From Klebsiella pneumoniae (lineage in GTDB: Bacteria > Pseudomonadota > Gammaproteobacteria > Ga0077536): 8,410 nt of DNA. Positions 1 to 7,058 of this stretch are shown here, one piece after another. The position numbers and the translations under genes are program-made. The notes below the pieces were generated by a model. It saw only the letters and a list, made by a program, of their open reading frames with translations, ran no database searches and was not told the origin of the DNA. The first letter of the stretch is position 1. Every line of letters starts with the position of its first letter. The stretch spans positions 1 to 8,410 of the forward strand of contig CAMCBY010000161.1 of NCBI GenBank assembly GCA_945873015.1, read 5' to 3'.

Positions 1-108
1 CAGAAGCTCACCGAGTGCGCCGTGCGCACCGTGTTGCGCCGCACTGAATATCCAGGTTTCGACAAATTGCTGGCGCGCGCCGTGGCGCAGGGCACCGCCC
101 CTCTGTAG
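1..108 (+). CDS. C-terminal fragment of an unidentified protein
   Basis: An open frame enters from the left edge and stops at TAG (106-108), giving the last 35 residues of a plus-strand protein. The visible tail starts QKLTECAVRT and ends AQGTAPL. It is probably helical, with alternating charged and hydrophobic residues, but I recognise no family motif and assign no function. The codon choice (GCC, CGC, GTG, CTG) matches the other genes here, which supports a real reading frame. The stop codon lies inside the head of a REP-like repeat (104-129), so the repeat sets the present C-terminus. The last few residues may therefore differ from those of relatives without the repeat. The start and most of the protein lie outside the window. 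Confidence 0.6.
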   Translation, partial: QKLTECAVRTVLRRTEYPGFDKLLARAVAQGTAPL

Positions 109-187
109 GTGCGAATTCATTCGGACATTCAAGCCGGGCTGAGCGCAATGGCCTGCCCGTAAATGTGCGAATAAATTCGCACCTACA
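104..187. repeat. Inverted pair of REP-like hairpins (type A)
   Basis: Two 26-nt arms, 104-129 and 162-187, are reverse complements at 24 of 26 positions and are separated by 32 nt. Each arm is itself a hairpin with an 8-bp stem and a 2-nt loop: GTGCGAAT, TC, ATTCGGAC on the left (one stem mismatch) and GTGCGAAT, AA, ATTCGCAC on the right. Read 5' to 3' from either outer end, the unit begins TGTAGG. A GTAG head before a short hairpin is the usual form of REP sequences mobilised by RAYT transposases, and a head-outward pair resembles a BIME. A single copy of the same unit lies at 8365-8389. The rest of the gap up to the transporter start (188-354) shows no gene and no convincing promoter. Confidence 0.8.
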
Positions 188-354
188 CCCGATTGTTCCG
201 GCGCCGCGCAAGGCAGTCCGCAGCGGCGGGGGCGGTGCTATCATTGCGCCGCCGCGCAGGGCCTCGCCGCTGGGGCGGCCGTAATCACAATAGCCAAGAA
301 ATCGCGACGACCCTGCATGTTCATCACCCAGCCCAGCGTGTGCGCCCGCCCGTC

Positions 355-2844
355 ATGAAGCGCGCCTTTCAGTCCCTATACGAAGGTCTGGTTATCGAGC
401 GACCGGTGCTGGCGCTGCTGCTGCTACTGGCGCTGCTGGTCGGCGTCGCGACCGGCGTGCCGCAGTTCCGGCTCGATGCCTCGGCCGATTCGCTGCTGCT
501 GGAGAGCGACCCCGACCTCAAGCAGTTCCGCGATCTCGCCAAACGTTACCAGACCCGCGACTTTCTGTTCATGACGGTCACGCCGCGCGAGGCGCTGCTG
601 TCGAAAGGCAGCCTCGACCTCATCCGTGCGTTGCGAGAGGATCTGAAGGCGCTGCCCAACGTCGACACCGTGACCACGGTGCTGGATGTGCCACTGGTCA
701 GGAACATCGCTGGCGGGCTGACCAAGGTGGTGTCCAATTACCGCACGGTCGAGTCGCCCGATCTGAATATCGACAAGGCGATGGACGAGCTCACGCACAG
801 CCCGCTGTATCGCAACATGGTGGTCAGCGCCGACGGCAAGACCACCGCCATCCGCGTCACTTTAAAGCCACCGCCGGATAACTTCGCCGATCTGCAATAC
901 GAACGTGGCGAACTGCTTTATCGACGTGCCCAAGGCCACGCGGCGCCGGCCGAACTGACGCGCCTGGCCGACATCGAGCCGCGCTATCAGGCACTCAAGG
1001 ACGACGTCGACAGCAACAATCACGCGACCGTTGAGCAGTTGCGCGAAGTGATGCGGATCCATGGCGATGCCGCCGAACTGCACCTCGGCGGTGTGGCCAT
1101 GATTGCCGACGACATGATTGGTTATGTGCGCAGTGACATCGTGGTGTTCGGCACCGCCTCGTTCCTGCTCACCATCGCCATGCTGGGTTATATCTTCCGC
1201 GAGTTCCGCTGGGTCGTGATTCCGGTCTTGAACTGCACGTTCATCACCATCGGCATCCTTGGCGTGCTGGGCCTGATTGGCTGGAAGCTGACGGTGATTT
1301 CCTCGAATTTTCTTGCCCTGACGCTGATACTTTCCATCTCCATCAACATCCACCTCATCGTGCGTTACCGCGAGCTGTACCGCGAACGCAAGGACTTGAG
1401 TCACCGCGAACTGGTGCGCCAGACCGCACGCGACATGGCCAGCCCCTGTCTGTATACCTCGTTGACCTCGATCATCGGTTTCGGCTCGCTCTTGTCGAGC
1501 GACATCCGCCCCATCGCCGACTTTGGCGCGATGATGAGCATGAGCCTTTTGCTGGTCTACTTCGTGGTTTTTACCCTGGTGCCGGCCCTCATGGTCGTGC
1601 TGCCGAGCCGCCCGCCGCGGGTCGATGATGATGGTCAATCAGGCTTCACCGTGTTGCTCGCACGTATCACCGACAGACATGGCAGCGGCGTGATGCTGGT
1701 GACACTGGCCGTGGTGGTTTTAAGCGGTATTGGTATATCCAGACTTGAAGTCGAAAACAGCTTCATCAACTACTTTCGCCACAGCACCGAGATTTATCAG
1801 GGCTTGAAACGCGTCGACGAAACCCTCGGCGGCACCACCCCGCTGGAAGTGGTGCTCAAGTTTCCCTCCACCGAGGTCAAACCCGGCAGTAGCGACAGCG
1901 AGCTCGACGCCGAGATGTTTGGCGACGAAGCGGGCGCAAAATCCGACACCTGGTTCACCGCGGACAAGATTGCACGCATCAAGCAGGTTCACGACTATGT
2001 CGCCGCCGTGCCCGGCGTCGGCACCGTGATGTCGCTCGCCTCCATCGTGCGGGTGGCGGAGGAACTGAACAAAGGCCGCGAGTTCGACCCGTTCGAGCTG
2101 AATGTGATCTACAAGCGCCTGCCGGCCAATCTGCGCGATGAGCTGCTGACGCCCTATATCAACATCGACGCCGACCAGGCGCGTATCTCGCTGCGCATCC
2201 TCGACTCAACGCCCAATCTGCGCCGCCAGGAGTTGCTCCGCCAGATCAACGACGGCCTTAAGAAGGATCTCGGCCTGCGCGCCGAAGAGTTTGAAGTCGC
2301 CGGCCTGCTGGTGCTGTACAACAACATGCTGCAGAGCCTTTACAGCTCCCAGATAGCCTCCATCGGCAGCGCCATGATTGGCGTGTTGCTGACCCTGTGG
2401 TTTCTGTTCCGCAATCTGCGCGCGGCCATCATCGGCCTGGTGCCGAACATGGTGGCGGCCGGCGCGGTGCTCGGCTACATGGGCTGGACCGGCGTGCCGC
2501 TCGACATGATGACCATCATGGTTGCAGCGCTGACCATGGGTATCGCAGTCGAAGACTGCATCCATTATCTGTACCGCTATCGTCTCGAGTTCTATCGACT
2601 CGGTGATGGCCTGACCACCATGTACCACTGCCACGGCAATATCGCCCGCGCCGGTTTCTACACCACCTTGGTGGTGTGTGTGGGTTTCTCTATCCTCATG
2701 ATGTCGAATTTCATCCCGAGCATACTTTTCGGCCTGCTCACCACTATCGCGATGGGCATTGCGATCCTGGCGGCACTGACTTTAATGCCGAAGCTGCTCT
2801 TGATGTGGAAACCGTTCAAGCTGCCAGCCAGGCCGGCCACCTGA
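355..2844 (+). CDS. RND superfamily transporter, MMPL type
   Basis: An 829-residue inner-membrane exporter of the MMPL/HpnN-like branch of the RND superfamily, probably driven by the proton gradient. Relatives move lipids, hopanoids or other hydrophobic molecules; the substrate here cannot be read from sequence. The layout is the duplicated RND plan: TM1 about 16-36, a periplasmic domain (40-255), a five-helix block (259-417), TM7 about 445-462, a second periplasmic domain (465-655) and a final five-helix block (662-815). TM10 carries the typical motif GIAVEDCIHYLYRYR (729-743) with Glu733-Asp734. The matching TM4 stretch LSISINIHLIVRYRE (326-340) has no acidic residue. An acidic linker lies near 505-530. 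The start at 355 was chosen because the sequence from MKRAFQ onward looks like a normal cytoplasmic lead-in to TM1, while the 54 codons upstream are Arg-rich and low in family character. No clear Shine-Dalgarno precedes it, and a GTG at 340 is possible. It is convergent with the cupin gene. Confidence 0.9.
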   Translation: MKRAFQSLYEGLVIERPVLALLLLLALLVGVATGVPQFRLDASADSLLLESDPDLKQFRDLAKRYQTRDFLFMTVTPREALLSKGSLDLIRALREDLKALPNVDTVTTVLDVPLVRNIAGGLTKVVSNYRTVESPDLNIDKAMDELTHSPLYRNMVVSADGKTTAIRVTLKPPPDNFADLQYERGELLYRRAQGHAAPAELTRLADIEPRYQALKDDVDSNNHATVEQLREVMRIHGDAAELHLGGVAMIADDMIGYVRSDIVVFGTASFLLTIAMLGYIFREFRWVVIPVLNCTFITIGILGVLGLIGWKLTVISSNFLALTLILSISINIHLIVRYRELYRERKDLSHRELVRQTARDMASPCLYTSLTSIIGFGSLLSSDIRPIADFGAMMSMSLLLVYFVVFTLVPALMVVLPSRPPRVDDDGQSGFTVLLARITDRHGSGVMLVTLAVVVLSGIGISRLEVENSFINYFRHSTEIYQGLKRVDETLGGTTPLEVVLKFPSTEVKPGSSDSELDAEMFGDEAGAKSDTWFTADKIARIKQVHDYVAAVPGVGTVMSLASIVRVAEELNKGREFDPFELNVIYKRLPANLRDELLTPYINIDADQARISLRILDSTPNLRRQELLRQINDGLKKDLGLRAEEFEVAGLLVLYNNMLQSLYSSQIASIGSAMIGVLLTLWFLFRNLRAAIIGLVPNMVAAGAVLGYMGWTGVPLDMMTIMVAALTMGIAVEDCIHYLYRYRLEFYRLGDGLTTMYHCHGNIARAGFYTTLVVCVGFSILMMSNFIPSILFGLLTTIAMGIAILAALTLMPKLLLMWKPFKLPARPAT

Positions 2845-2862
2845 ACTCCGGCGGCGGCGCGC

Positions 2863-3393
2863 TCAGCCGCGTCGCTCCGCTCCCATCATCACCGCGGCCA
2901 TCGTGCACGGCGCGTCTGAACGATTGTGCCAGCGGTGACGGGTGCCGTTCTGCACCACGCAGTCACCGGCTTTGATCAAAACCTCCTCACCGTCGTCGAG
3001 TTCCAGCCACACCTCTCCCGTCAGGATAATCACGTAGTCGACTGTATCGGTGGTATGCATGCCGTGCGCGTCTTTTTCATGGGCATGGCCAAGGCCCGGC
3101 ACCTTGGCGTTGTATTCGGCGCGCAAGGTATCGGGGTCAGCATTGCGTGCCTGGTCCTGACGTGATGGCCAGGTCGCAAAGATAAATCGTGTGCCCGGCG
3201 TCGCCGGCAGATAACTGGTGACCTGCAGCGACGGATCGCCCGTCATCGGCAGTTGTGGCGTGCCGCTGGTCGCCCACAGGGTGTTGAGCTCCCAGCCCGG
3301 GCGCCCGTCCAGCGTGATGCGGTTGGGTGCCTCGCCGTCGGCGATAAAAACCGATTTTCCCCGGCCGTCGTGGCCGGTCACTATGCGTCGCAT
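2863..3393 (-). CDS. Cupin-domain protein
   Basis: A 176-residue soluble protein with a C-terminal cupin barrel, a fold that often binds one divalent metal and acts as a dioxygenase, isomerase or small-molecule sensor. The N-terminus (MRRIVTGHDGRGKSVFIADG) and a middle region around residues 30-95 precede the barrel. Candidate metal ligands are in the His-rich segment GHAHEKDAHGMHTTDTVDY (102-120: His103, His105, His110, His113) and in motif 2, GDCVVQNGTRHRWHN (143-157: His153, His156). Motif 2 has Asn149 where the cupin consensus usually has Pro. The start is supported by a strong ribosome site, GAGAGGAG (plus-strand 3400-3407), 6 nt upstream of ATG. The gene is divergent from the Rrf2 regulator across a 149-nt gap and convergent with the transporter. 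No signal peptide is visible. Substrate and reaction are unknown. Confidence 0.85.
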   Translation of the reverse strand: MRRIVTGHDGRGKSVFIADGEAPNRITLDGRPGWELNTLWATSGTPQLPMTGDPSLQVTSYLPATPGTRFIFATWPSRQDQARNADPDTLRAEYNAKVPGLGHAHEKDAHGMHTTDTVDYVIILTGEVWLELDDGEEVLIKAGDCVVQNGTRHRWHNRSDAPCTMAAVMMGAERRG

Positions 3394-3447
3394 ACAAGAC
3401 TCCTCTCAGGTGCGAATGGGTTGCTTGAGCGCACGGCTCATGCATGG

Positions 3448-3453
3448 ATTCTA
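3448..3453 (-). promoter_or_regulatory. Possible -10 element for the cupin gene
   Basis: On the minus strand TAGAAT, one mismatch from the sigma-70 -10 consensus, lies about 55 nt upstream of the cupin ATG. No good -35 hexamer sits 16-18 bp further upstream, so the call is weak. If it is real, the Rrf2-type palindrome (3509-3541) lies some 55-95 bp upstream of it, a position that could allow shared control of both divergent genes. Confidence 0.25.
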
Positions 3454-3508
3454 ACGGCCACCCCCTCGCCCGGATCACAGCGCTGGTATTGGTGGGTAAC
3501 GCTTGTTA

Positions 3509-3541
3509 CATTAACTCGGACTAAATCAATCCGAGTTAATG
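3509..3541. promoter_or_regulatory. Perfect palindrome, probable Rrf2 operator
   Basis: The left arm CATTAACTCGGA (3509-3520) and the right arm TCCGAGTTAATG (3530-3541) are perfect reverse complements over 12 bp, separated by CTAAATCAA. AT-rich outer parts with a CGGA/TCCG inner part, spread over about 30 bp, suit a dimeric winged-helix repressor. The site ends one base before the GTG of the Rrf2 gene, so bound protein would block the promoter or transcript start. A shorter inverted repeat, GTAAC/GTTAC (3496-3509), abuts it on the left. Autoregulation is inferred from position. I did not find a second perfect copy of the arms elsewhere in the window by eye. Confidence 0.75.
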
Positions 3542-3542
3542 C

Positions 3543-4085
3543 GTGGCCCTTTACAGCACCAGTGTCGAATACGGACTGCATTGCCTGTTGCCGCTGTGCG
3601 CGCCCGAGATCCATGCCAGCAGCCAGGATCTGGCGGATTTCCAGGGCATCTCACCCGCCTACCTCGCGAAACTGTTTGCCACCCTCAAACGCGCCGGTCT
3701 GGTGGTCGCGCTGGAAGGCGCCGGTGGCGGCTATCGACTGGCGCGGCCGCCGACCGAGATCACGGTGCTCGATGTGGTCATCGCGCTCGAGGGCGACAAA
3801 CCCTTGTTTCAGTGCAATGAGATTCGCGGCAATTGCGCGGTATTCGGCGGCCAGCCACCGGCGTGGGCCAGCAAGGGCCTGTGCAGCATCCACGCGGTGA
3901 TGGTCGAGGCCGAACAACAGATGCGCAAGGTGCTCGCCGGCCACAGCCTGGCCGATCTTGCGGCGCGGCTCGAAAACAAAGCCCCCAAAACCTTTCCAGC
4001 CGAAGTGACGGCCTGGTTCGGCGCCCGTCGCACCACGCGCGCGCGCGGCGCCACCCGTACCCCATTCAACCGAGGAGAAAACTAA
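3543..4085 (+). CDS. Rrf2-family transcriptional regulator
   Basis: A 180-residue DNA-binding regulator of the Rrf2 (BadM/IscR/NsrR) family. The N-terminus MALYSTSVEYGLHCLL is typical. The helix-turn-helix lies about 27-52 (DLADFQGISPAYLAKLFATL) and the wing at 59-68 (GAGGGYRLAR). Cys91, Cys98, Cys114 and His117 are the candidate sensor ligands. CSIH (114-117) lines up with the Cys-x2-His that closes the IscR cluster site, but the second and third Cys are about ten residues further apart than in IscR or NsrR. An Fe-S or other redox/NO-sensing role is therefore likely but unproven. The tail after residue 160 is Arg/Thr-rich. GTG is the only sensible start: an in-frame TAA lies two codons before it, and the nearby ATG at 3539 is out of frame. 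There is no Shine-Dalgarno and the operator ends one base upstream, so a leaderless or very short-leader transcript is possible. The stop overlaps the next gene's start. Confidence 0.92.
   Translation: MALYSTSVEYGLHCLLPLCAPEIHASSQDLADFQGISPAYLAKLFATLKRAGLVVALEGAGGGYRLARPPTEITVLDVVIALEGDKPLFQCNEIRGNCAVFGGQPPAWASKGLCSIHAVMVEAEQQMRKVLAGHSLADLAARLENKAPKTFPAEVTAWFGARRTTRARGATRTPFNRGEN
4072..4077 (+). promoter_or_regulatory. Ribosome site setting the flavoenzyme start
   Basis: GAGGAG lies 7 nt before the ATG at 4085. It decides the start, because the reading frame is open for a further 84 codons upstream that only shadow the Rrf2 gene. It lies inside the last codons of the Rrf2 gene, and stop and start share one base (TAATG), an arrangement that favours translational coupling. 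Confidence 0.85.
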
Positions 4086-5293
4086 TGCAGCGTATGGTCG
4101 TTATCGGTGGCGGTTTCGCCGGCATGTGGGCGGCATTGGTCGCAGCCCGTGAAGTATCCTTAAACGATGCGCCAGTCGCCATCACCGTGGTCGCGCCCGA
4201 CGATCACCTGACCGTCAGACCGCGCCTCTACGAACCCTTCACGCCCGCCATGCGTGCGCCCCTGCGTCCGCTCTTCGACCCTTTGGGTATCGCGCTGTGT
4301 CTGGCCACGGTGACGACTATCGACACCGCCAGCCGCAATGTCATCGCGCAGGATGCGCACGGCACATGCCACACCCTCGGCTACGACGCCCTGGTGCTCG
4401 CAGCCGGCAGCGTGCAGCGCGAATTGCCGGTGCCCGGCGCCAGCGAACATGCCTTCGACGTGGATACCTATGCCGGTGCGCAGGCGCTGTCGGCGCATCT
4501 GGACAGCGTGCTCGCGCAAGCCGACAGTGCCACGCCATTGACCGTGGTCGTGATCGGCGGTGGTTTTTCCGGCATTGAGCTCGCGACTGAACTGCGCCAC
4601 CACCTGCGCCGCAAAGGCGCTGACGCGGCGGCCAAGGCGGCGCGCATCGTACTCATCGAGCGTGCCACCAGCATTGGCCCGGAACTCGGCGCACAACCGC
4701 GCCCTCATATCGAAACCGCTCTGGCAGCCTGCGGTGTCGAGGTGCGCCTCGCCACCAGCGTCACCGCCATCGACGCCGACGCCGTGACTTTGAGCAGTGG
4801 TGAACGTATCGCCTGCAGTACGGTGGTCATCACCACCGGCCTTGCCGCCCACCCGCTTGCCGCGAGCCTCGGCCTCGAACACGACGCGCAGGGCCGTGTA
4901 ATGGTCGACAGTACGCTGCATGTGGGTGGCCATGGCGGGGTGTTGGCGGCGGGCGATGTTGCCCGCGCCGCGGTCGATGCCGACCATGTGGCCTTGATGT
5001 CCTGTCAGCACGCGGCGCCGATGGGCAAACATGCCGGCTACAACGCCGCGCGCGAGTTGCTGGGATTGCCGTTGCGCGCATATCGGCAGCCTGACTATGT
5101 GACTTGTCTTGATCTAGGGGACTACGGCGCGCTGTTGACCAGCGGCTGGCAGCGCGACCTCACGCAGGTCGGACCCGATGTGAAAGCGTTCAAGCAGATG
5201 ATCAACACCCAGTGGATTTATCCGCCCGGCGGTGACCGCGCGGCGCTGCTCGCGGCAGCCGATATCGATGCGCCATGGCCGCCGGCGGTGTGA
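4085..5293 (+). CDS. NAD(P)H/FAD oxidoreductase, NDH-2-like
   Basis: A 402-residue flavoprotein of the two-dinucleotide-binding-domain family that includes type II NADH dehydrogenase. It should move electrons from NAD(P)H through FAD to a quinone or another acceptor. The FAD-binding Rossmann motif is VVIGGGFAGMWAAL (5-18); the second, for NAD(P)H, is VVVIGGGFSGIELATEL (154-170). The C-terminal FAD contact is VLAAGDVARA (286-295). A following CQHAAPMGKHAGYNAARELLG (307-327) resembles the NDH-2 segment near the quinone site. No CxxC or CxxxxC redox-disulfide motif is seen near the first domain, which argues against a disulfide reductase. It is shorter than most NDH-2 proteins, and no C-terminal membrane helix is visible, so a soluble or peripheral protein is likely. 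It is co-transcribed with, and probably translationally coupled to, the Rrf2 gene, so its level should follow whatever signal that regulator senses. The natural acceptor is unknown. Confidence 0.9.
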   Translation: MQRMVVIGGGFAGMWAALVAAREVSLNDAPVAITVVAPDDHLTVRPRLYEPFTPAMRAPLRPLFDPLGIALCLATVTTIDTASRNVIAQDAHGTCHTLGYDALVLAAGSVQRELPVPGASEHAFDVDTYAGAQALSAHLDSVLAQADSATPLTVVVIGGGFSGIELATELRHHLRRKGADAAAKAARIVLIERATSIGPELGAQPRPHIETALAACGVEVRLATSVTAIDADAVTLSSGERIACSTVVITTGLAAHPLAASLGLEHDAQGRVMVDSTLHVGGHGGVLAAGDVARAAVDADHVALMSCQHAAPMGKHAGYNAARELLGLPLRAYRQPDYVTCLDLGDYGALLTSGWQRDLTQVGPDVKAFKQMINTQWIYPPGGDRAALLAAADIDAPWPPAV

Positions 5294-5411
5294 GTCGCCA
5301 CTCCGCGTAACCGCCACGCAGCGCCAACAACCGCGCGGTTCGAATGGTTGGGGTGGGCAGTGTTACCCTGCGAGCCTATGTACCTGCCCACCACCAGCGG
5401 ACTTGACGGCG

Positions 5412-7049
5412 ATGAACGCAGAACCTGATGTTGGCGCACTTGTGCGCCTGCGCTTCGATAATCGTTTTGTCGCCGAGCTGCCGGCCGATGCCGTCACCGA
5501 CAACCACCGACGCGCGGTCGAAGGCGCCTGTTATTCCCATGTAGCGCCGACCCCGGTGGCACGTCCGACCCTGGTCGCCTATGCCCACGAGGTGGCGAGC
5601 TTGCTCGACCTCAATGCCAGCGACTGCGAGTCGACACGTTTTGCCGAGGTATTTGCCGGCAATCATCTGTTACCCGGCATGCAGCCCTACGCGACCTGTT
5701 ACGGCGGTCACCAGTTCGGCAACTGGGCCGGCCAGCTCGGCGACGGGCGCGCCATCAATCTTGGTGAAGTGGTCAATCGTGCCGGCCAGCGACTGGCGCT
5801 GCAATTAAAAGGCGCGGGCCCTACCCCCTATTCACGCGGTGCCGACGGTCTCGCGGTTTTGCGCTCGTCGGTGCGCGAATTTCTGTGCAGTGAAGCCATG
5901 CATCATCTCGGCGTGCCGACCACGCGCGCGTTGTCGCTGGTATTGAGCGGTGAACAGGTGGTGCGCGACATGTTCTACGACGGTCACCCGCGTCCGGAAC
6001 CGGGCGCGGTGGTGTGTCGCGTCGCGCCGTCCTTCACACGCTTCGGGCACTTTCAGATTCATGCCGCGCGCCAGGATCTCGTCACGCTGGAGAAGCTGGT
6101 GGCGTATACCTTGAGCACCGACTTTCCTGAACTCGGCTTCGACCCACAAGCGCCGCAGGCAAGCAGACAAGCGGTCTATGTGCAGTGGTTCAACGAAGTG
6201 TGCCGGCGCACGGCCGTGCTCGCCGCGCATTGGATGCGGGTCGGTTTTGTGCATGGTGTGATGAATACCGACAACATGTCGATTCTAGGCCTCACCATCG
6301 ACTACGGCCCTTACGGCTGGCTGGAAAATTTCGATCCGGACTGGACGCCCAACACCACCGATGCCCAGCACCGTCGTTACCGCTATGGCCAGCAGCCGCA
6401 GATTGCGCTGTGGAATCTGGTGCAGCTCGCCAACGCCATCTATCCCTTGGTAGGCGAGGCACCCCCACTGGAAGCGGCGCTCGATGCTTACAGCGGGATG
6501 TATCAGACCGCCATGTCCGAGGCGATGGCCGCCAAACTCGGACTACGCGCCTTGCATGGCGCCGACGATGACGCGCTGCTCGGCGAACTGTTGGCGCTGC
6601 TGGCGATGGTAGAAACCGACATGACGGTGTTCTTTCGTGCACTGGCCGACTTTGCGCCAGCCGCCGACGATAGCAGCGTTGATCTCGAGGCTTTTCTCGC
6701 GCTGGTTGGCGATGCCTATTATGTGCCCGCGCAACTCGATAGCGCCTATCGCGAACGGCTCGCTGCGTGGTTGCGTCGCTACTCAGCGCGCCTGCGCCGC
6801 GATGCACGCGACGCCGCTGAACGACGCGTGGCCATGCATGCAGTCAACCCGCGTTATGTGCTGCGCAACTATCTCGCGCAACTTGCCATCGATGCTGCCG
6901 AGGGTGGTGATTTCAGCAAGGTGCACGAACTGCTGGAAGTCCTGCGCCGCCCGTATACCGATCAGCCTGAGCACGACCACCTCGCCGCCAAACGCCCCGA
7001 CTGGGCGCGGCAGCGCGCCGGTTGTTCGATGTTGTCCTGCAGTTCCTGA
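5412..7049 (+). CDS. selO: Protein adenylyltransferase SelO (YdiU family)
   Basis: A 545-residue SelO pseudokinase. The family binds ATP in a flipped orientation and transfers AMP to Ser, Thr or Tyr of target proteins, with a role in redox stress. Recognisable blocks are GGHQFGNWAGQLGDGRA (98-114), LQLKGAGPTPYSRGADG (130-146; Lys133 fits the ATP lysine) and HGVMNTDNMSILGLTIDYGP (281-300). In the last, Asp287, Asn288 and Asp297 fit the catalytic base and metal ligands, and the ten-residue Asp-Asp spacing matches characterised SelO. The C-terminus ends LSCSS, with Cys543 where eukaryotic SelO has selenocysteine; E. coli YdiU also ends SCSS. It is longer than E. coli YdiU (about 480 residues). 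The start at 5412 (MNAEPDVGALVRLRFDNRF) gives the usual family N-terminus; the ribosome site is poor. It lies 118 nt after the flavoenzyme stop, so probably in its own transcription unit, and 9 nt before the phosphodiesterase gene. Confidence 0.95.
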   Translation: MNAEPDVGALVRLRFDNRFVAELPADAVTDNHRRAVEGACYSHVAPTPVARPTLVAYAHEVASLLDLNASDCESTRFAEVFAGNHLLPGMQPYATCYGGHQFGNWAGQLGDGRAINLGEVVNRAGQRLALQLKGAGPTPYSRGADGLAVLRSSVREFLCSEAMHHLGVPTTRALSLVLSGEQVVRDMFYDGHPRPEPGAVVCRVAPSFTRFGHFQIHAARQDLVTLEKLVAYTLSTDFPELGFDPQAPQASRQAVYVQWFNEVCRRTAVLAAHWMRVGFVHGVMNTDNMSILGLTIDYGPYGWLENFDPDWTPNTTDAQHRRYRYGQQPQIALWNLVQLANAIYPLVGEAPPLEAALDAYSGMYQTAMSEAMAAKLGLRALHGADDDALLGELLALLAMVETDMTVFFRALADFAPAADDSSVDLEAFLALVGDAYYVPAQLDSAYRERLAAWLRRYSARLRRDARDAAERRVAMHAVNPRYVLRNYLAQLAIDAAEGGDFSKVHELLEVLRRPYTDQPEHDHLAAKRPDWARQRAGCSMLSCSS

Positions 7050-7058
7050 GGCCGCGCC

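Noticed and set aside
236..244. TGCTATCAT as a possible extended -10 for the transporter
   Set aside because: No -35-like sequence lies 16-18 bp upstream; one weak hexamer is not enough.
193..354. N-terminal extension of the RND transporter by 54 residues
   Set aside because: The stretch is Arg-rich, lacks family character and would put a long basic tail before TM1; the ATG at 355 gives a normal start.
862..1638. Long minus-strand open frame inside the transporter gene
   Set aside because: It lies wholly within a well-supported gene, and its His/Gln/Asp-rich composition is typical of an antisense shadow in GC-rich DNA.
3409..3420. AGGTGCGAATGG resembling half of the type A hairpin
   Set aside because: Only the left half-stem is present with no matching right half, so it may be a decayed copy or chance.
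4160..5032. 290-codon minus-strand open frame inside the flavoenzyme gene
   Set aside because: It is antisense to clear dinucleotide-binding motifs, has no domain of its own and shows shadow-like composition.
5329..5340. Perfect 12-bp palindrome AACCGCGCGGTT between the flavoenzyme and selO genes
   Set aside because: It is short with no loop and no T-run, so not a convincing terminator; such palindromes arise by chance in GC-rich DNA.
5361..5369. TGTTACCCT as a possible -10 region for selO
   Set aside because: There is no matching -35 hexamer at normal spacing, so the promoter cannot be supported from sequence alone.
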